Source: Lysinibacillus macroides (GTDB lineage: Bacteria; Bacillota; Bacilli; Bacillales_A; Planococcaceae). Taken from it: 64,000 bases of DNA. This document shows, piece by piece, positions 61,667-64,000 of this stretch (its first letter is position 1; every line of letters begins with the position of its first letter). The stretch is from assembly GCF_001281525.1 (NCBI RefSeq), contig NZ_LGCI01000003.1, positions 40,391 through 104,390 on the forward strand, given 5' to 3'. Position numbers and translations under genes: made by a program. A model generated the notes under the pieces. That model was not told the DNA's origin and did not search any database. It saw only the letters and a program-made list of their open reading frames with translations.

Positions 61667-62023
61667 TCACAATCGCTCACTTTGTGGCTACTATTTCAGA
61701 AAAAATCTGACTCCCTTATTATAAGCATAAAAGAGAGTGATTGTAAGTATATGCACTTTAAATCCCTTAAATGCATAAAAAGACTATCTTCAAAAATGAT
61801 ACTCTATTGATTTCGTATTATGACCTCAGGCCCCTCTTTATTTGATATTCATACCATCTACATTATTTTTTTCATAGATAATTATACAATTTCACCTATT
61901 TATTACTTAACTTTTCACATGATATACTGGGAACATATTGGTCTTTTTAATCAGAATCGCTGTTGTATTAATAGGTATAAACGCTCAATATCTCTAAAAT
62001 ATAATTGAATTGAGAGAAAAAGA
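61667..62023. other. About 360-bp divergent intergenic region
   Basis: AT-rich; no gene or repeat recognised. A 62-codon frame at 61820-62008 lacks coding features. It must hold promoters for the phosphoesterase and the DISM kinase. Confidence 0.5.
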
Positions 62024-64000
62024 ATGAGAAAGTTATTACTATTATTTATCGTCATTATTAGTATTTTTATTATTGGAGGAGGCTCTCGCTTACTCAAACA
62101 GCCGAGCACTGATGCCCCTAAAGCTGTCGGAGGGGTTATCGATCTTCGACAACACGATTTTCACCATAATAATCCAGTTAAATTGGATGGAGAATGGGAT
62201 TTTGTACCTGATAAATTAGTGAATTATTCGGAATTCCATAGCAATGATACCTATTTAGTAAATGTTCCTTCGTTGTGGGCAAATTACGATCTTAATGGTG
62301 AAAGATACTCTGCATTTGGCAGCGGTACATATCGACTAAAAATTTTAATTAATAGTACAGAAGAGATATTAGGTATAAAAACAGGGAATATTCGTATGTC
62401 AAATGCAATTTATATAAATGAAAAACGCATTGGACACAGTGGTAAGCCTGCTGAAGATTCAACATATGTACAAGAAAATGTACCGTATGTTGCCTATTTT
62501 TTACCTGAATCACAAGAGATTGAGCTCATCATCCATGTAGCCAATTTTGATTATGCATCAGGTGGGGGAATTATTGGCTCTATTTTCATTGGCGATCAAG
62601 AAAGTATTGGAAAACTAAGGGAAAACTCTTTATTCTATGATTTAATAACTATTGCTGCATTTTTTACAATGTTTATCTATTTTGCTAGCTCTTATTTTTA
62701 TGCAAAGCTTGAAATTGAACAGCTCTATTTTTCCTTATTCTGTTTCATGATTTTTTTATACAGTGTCTCTCACGGTGAGAAGCTTTTAATGTCGTTTCTT
62801 CCTATCAGCTACGAGCTGCTTATAAGAATTCAAATTATCTCAAGTATCTCCACAGGCATCTTTATGCTGTTATATTTTTATCATGCCTTACAGCAATTTG
62901 CTTCTAAAAAAATTGTGCTGGGACTTTGTATGATCGGTTTTATATTATTAGCTACGGTTCCTCTCCCAATATCCGTTAGCTCTTATTTACAGGTTGTACA
63001 TTCTATTTATGTTTTTACCAATATCTTATATATCTTTTACATTCAAGTCATTGCTATATATAAACGCTCAGTAGGGACACGCTATTTATGGCTTAGCTCT
63101 ATGGCTATTCTTATTTATATGATTGTAGCTACTTTAAATCTCAATATAAATTTAGAGCTCTATTCTTTACCACCCTTGTTGCCATTTATTTGTTTAACGA
63201 CGATCTCTCTTTATATTTCCCATCGTTTTACAGATTCTTATTTAAAAAAGGGAAGATTAACAAATGCACTACTAAAAGTGGATAAATTGAAAGATGAGCT
63301 TCTCGCAAAAACTTCGCATGAATTTCGTACACCGTTACATGGTGTTATGGCTATTTCTCAGTCCATGTTAGAGCCAAATGAAAGTTCATCATTGACGGTA
63401 GCGCAAAAGGAAAAAATATCACTTATCTTTAACATCACAGAAAAGTTATCGCACCTTGTCCACGATATATTGGATTTTTCAAAATTAAAGGAGGGTGAAC
63501 TAAAGCTTCGTATTACCAATGTTGACTTATATTCTGTCACACATGTCATCGTGGAAATTTTATCGTACATTGGAAATAAGGATGTGAAAATTTATAATTA
63601 CATTGAACGGGGAAAGTTCGTTTTAGCTGATGAGGATAGACTCCGCCAAATTCTTTATAATTTAATCGAAAACGCTGTTAAATATACACCGCAGGGAAAA
63701 GTGGAAATATCGTGCCACGAAGAACAGGAATTTCTGGTTATAAAGGTAAGTGACACTGGACGAGGTATTGCTCCAGAACATTTAGAGATGATTTTTGAGC
63801 CATTTCACCAATTAGAGAAGATGAGTAGAGGTGCAGGGCTAGGTCTAAATGTTACAAAGGAGCTCGTCAAACTTCATGGGGGTGACATCACTGTTTATTC
63901 AGTTGTTGGGCGAGGAACGACCTTTCTTGTCAAATTACCTTTAAAACAATTAAAAAAGGAACAACTGGATAAACACAAGAAGAAAAATGCTATACGAGCA
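62024..64000 (+). CDS. 7TMR-DISM sensor kinase (3' end outside window)
   Basis: 659 residues visible, open to the window end. A signal anchor (about 3-22) is followed by a jelly-roll DISM sensor domain (about 40-205), seven membrane segments (about 210-400) and a HisKA domain with TSHEFRTPLHGVMAIS (His near residue 429). HATPase motifs are LYNLIENAVKYTPQGK, DTGRGI and RGAGLGLNVTKELVKLHGG. It is paralogous to the kinase at 3859 up to the first HATPase; further receiver domains may lie beyond the window. The start has only GAGAG upstream. The partner regulator is not visible. Confidence 0.88.
   Translation, partial: MRKLLLLFIVIISIFIIGGGSRLLKQPSTDAPKAVGGVIDLRQHDFHHNNPVKLDGEWDFVPDKLVNYSEFHSNDTYLVNVPSLWANYDLNGERYSAFGSGTYRLKILINSTEEILGIKTGNIRMSNAIYINEKRIGHSGKPAEDSTYVQENVPYVAYFLPESQEIELIIHVANFDYASGGGIIGSIFIGDQESIGKLRENSLFYDLITIAAFFTMFIYFASSYFYAKLEIEQLYFSLFCFMIFLYSVSHGEKLLMSFLPISYELLIRIQIISSISTGIFMLLYFYHALQQFASKKIVLGLCMIGFILLATVPLPISVSSYLQVVHSIYVFTNILYIFYIQVIAIYKRSVGTRYLWLSSMAILIYMIVATLNLNINLELYSLPPLLPFICLTTISLYISHRFTDSYLKKGRLTNALLKVDKLKDELLAKTSHEFRTPLHGVMAISQSMLEPNESSSLTVAQKEKISLIFNITEKLSHLVHDILDFSKLKEGELKLRITNVDLYSVTHVIVEILSYIGNKDVKIYNYIERGKFVLADEDRLRQILYNLIENAVKYTPQGKVEISCHEEQEFLVIKVSDTGRGIAPEHLEMIFEPFHQLEKMSRGAGLGLNVTKELVKLHGGDITVYSVVGRGTTFLVKLPLKQLKKEQLDKHKKKNAIRA

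Noticed and set aside
61820-62008. 62-codon plus-strand frame before the DISM kinase
   Set aside because: No ribosome-binding site, odd composition and no domain; treated as intergenic.

Overview
The window is low-GC, Gram-positive DNA. Lipobox lipoproteins, S-layer-homology (SLH) surface proteins, Fur-type operators, a YxdLM-YxeA-like ABC module and BesA/Btr-like siderophore genes all point to Bacillales. The large SLH proteins and overall gene content fit Lysinibacillus or a close relative best. That assignment is inference from gene families; no rRNA or tRNA gene was recognised.

Layout. (1) 1-625: 3' part of an IS256-family transposase and its right end. (2) 890-8340: a secreted repeat protein, a divergent pair of a SARP-like response regulator and a large hybrid 7TMR-DISM kinase, and an amidase with a C-terminal SPOR-like domain, followed by duplicated intergenic sequence. 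(3) 8348-13614: a giant SLH surface protein whose signal peptide is cut off by a one-base frameshift. A secreted helical protein of unknown role follows. (4) 15501-31533: a siderophore-sensing and capture cluster. It encodes six siderophore-binding lipoproteins, two of them as the C-terminal parts of AraC fusions. It also encodes three Btr-type AraC regulators with a cytosolic binding-protein domain, one siderophore esterase and at least nine Fur-like boxes, but no permease or ATPase. In the two AraC fusions the reading frame runs through a Fur box and ribosome-binding site into a lipoprotein with its own signal peptide. (5) 23610-25206, inserted in that cluster: a two-gene ATPase plus PD-(D/E)XK nuclease module that looks like phage defence. 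(6) 31622-38047: a second SLH surface protein and a diguanylate cyclase. (7) 38597-47542: metabolic and unknown genes and a two-component system. (8) 47543-49015: an IS200/IS605 right end without an intact TnpB, a small membrane gene ending in it, and a decayed paralogue. (9) 49131-55742: a YxdLM-YxeA-like ABC transporter and an operon of VanZ/RDD protein, CoA-disulfide reductase-like enzyme and glutathione peroxidase. (10) 55885-60836: an alanyl-tRNA editing protein and an operon with a Tat-exported gluconate-2-dehydrogenase-like enzyme plus its own TatA and TatC. (11) 60851-64000: a metallophosphoesterase and the start of a second 7TMR-DISM kinase.

How the genes work together. Under iron limitation, release of Fur would derepress the binding proteins and AraC regulators. 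The regulators probably sense ferric siderophore through their fused binding-protein domains, and the esterase would release iron from a tri-ester siderophore. Permeases must be supplied from elsewhere in the genome. The most unusual signal is the pair of AraC-lipoprotein fusions with translated Fur operators (15501-19470). The ATPase-nuclease pair and the IS605 right end are the next most interesting.
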